Assembly: GCA_021800315.1 (NCBI GenBank)
Contig: JAJYZD010000025.1
Location: 1 to 22,436 of the forward strand
DNA length: 22,436 bases
DNA from: Bacillota bacterium
Lineage (GTDB): Bacteria; Bacillota; Desulfotomaculia; Desulfotomaculales; JAJYZD01
Direction: 5' to 3'
Both the position numbers and the translations under genes were made by a program. The notes beneath the pieces were generated by a model, which did not search any database, was not told where the DNA came from, and saw nothing but the letters and a program-made list of their open reading frames with translations. Every line of letters starts with the position of its first letter. The stretch's first letter is position 1. Of this stretch, positions 22,176-22,436 are shown one piece after another.

Positions 22176-22436
22176 AATACTACGTTTTATTATGATTGAA
22201 CTACGACGGCACGTAACAGTCAAAGGTTTGCTGCCAATAAACTATCTTTGACCGACGCAGGGCGAACGGTTTTCCCCGCGATTCCCAGGCGGGAATCACA
22301 CCCGCCGTTGGAACCGGCTCATCCGCACTGCCCGCAGACTTGCACCCGCAAGCAGGTTTTAACGAATCGGTCACAGTCAGGGCCGTACTTCCCCGGACGA
22401 AGGATCCACCCGGTTCATCCAGCCGGTGCCTGAAAG
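22176..22436. other. Upstream region of cooS, no supported gene
   Basis: Probable promoter region for cooS, although no well-spaced -35/-10 pair was settled on. A TTGACT and a CATAATAA lie on the minus strand near 22210 and 22187 but with about 23 bp between them. A stem GATTCCC/GGGAATC (22280-22297) is also present. Short open frames near the right edge lack starts or ribosome sites. Confidence 0.4.

Noticed and set aside
22248..22433. Short frames on both strands near the right edge, including a Cys-rich minus-strand frame
   Set aside because: They have no start with a ribosome site or lack any family feature; the window ends too soon to judge.
1..22436. CRISPR arrays, tRNA or rRNA genes
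   Set aside because: No regularly spaced repeats of CRISPR size and no cloverleaf or rRNA-like sequence were seen on either strand.

Overview
The window looks like chromosomal DNA of an anaerobic, endospore-forming Firmicute, most likely in the Desulfotomaculum/Pelotomaculum/Moorella part of the Clostridia. The reasons are strong AGGAGG-type ribosome sites with many GTG starts, a GerW (YtfJ) spore protein gene beside a DUF2953 gene, an anaerobic Ni-Fe carbon monoxide dehydrogenase (CooS), and a GC-rich backbone. The assignment is by gene content only.

Region 1 (1-9124, + strand) is a sugar or polyol uptake and breakdown cluster that is visibly more AT-rich than what follows. In order it holds a SorC/LsrR-type regulator with a poorly preserved DNA-binding end, a zinc alcohol/polyol dehydrogenase, an FGGY kinase, a DeoC-type aldolase, the ATPase, permease and lipoprotein of an RbsABC-type importer, a clear terminator, then a second zinc dehydrogenase behind its own promoter. 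The set suggests import, oxidation, phosphorylation and aldol cleavage of one polyol or deoxysugar. The layout recalls the Lsr (autoinducer-2) locus, but the substrate cannot be read from sequence.

Region 2 (9149-10318) has a leftward beta-propeller gene that seems to lack its N-terminal part, next to a 380-bp gap with IS-end-like repeats. Region 3 (10319-11380) is the DUF2953-gerW pair, followed by a striking 56-bp CTTC tetranucleotide run.

Region 4 (11600-15452) is a copper-homeostasis locus: csoR with its palindromic operator, a possible 26-residue Cys/His peptide, a two-HMA-domain CopA ATPase, and two CopZ-like chaperones, one of which has lost a metal-binding cysteine. Region 5 (15453-18360) has a structured non-coding stretch, a broken fragment of an FAD-dependent geranylgeranyl-reductase-type gene, an unrecognised 372-aa protein with a HHCC tail, and an intact copy of the reductase gene.

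Region 6 (18361-20053) is AT-rich, gene-poor debris: IS200/IS605-like stem-loops, a dead TnpB C-terminus with a stop codon in its zinc finger, and a leftward promoter ahead of two tiny genes with excellent ribosome sites. Region 7 (20198-22436) is a leftward cooS whose product keeps most metal ligands but has Ile-Glu where characterised CODHs have the Cys-Cys pair of the C-cluster, with a dyad operator candidate upstream. I consider the variant CooS, the sugar cluster and the small-gene pair the most interesting items.
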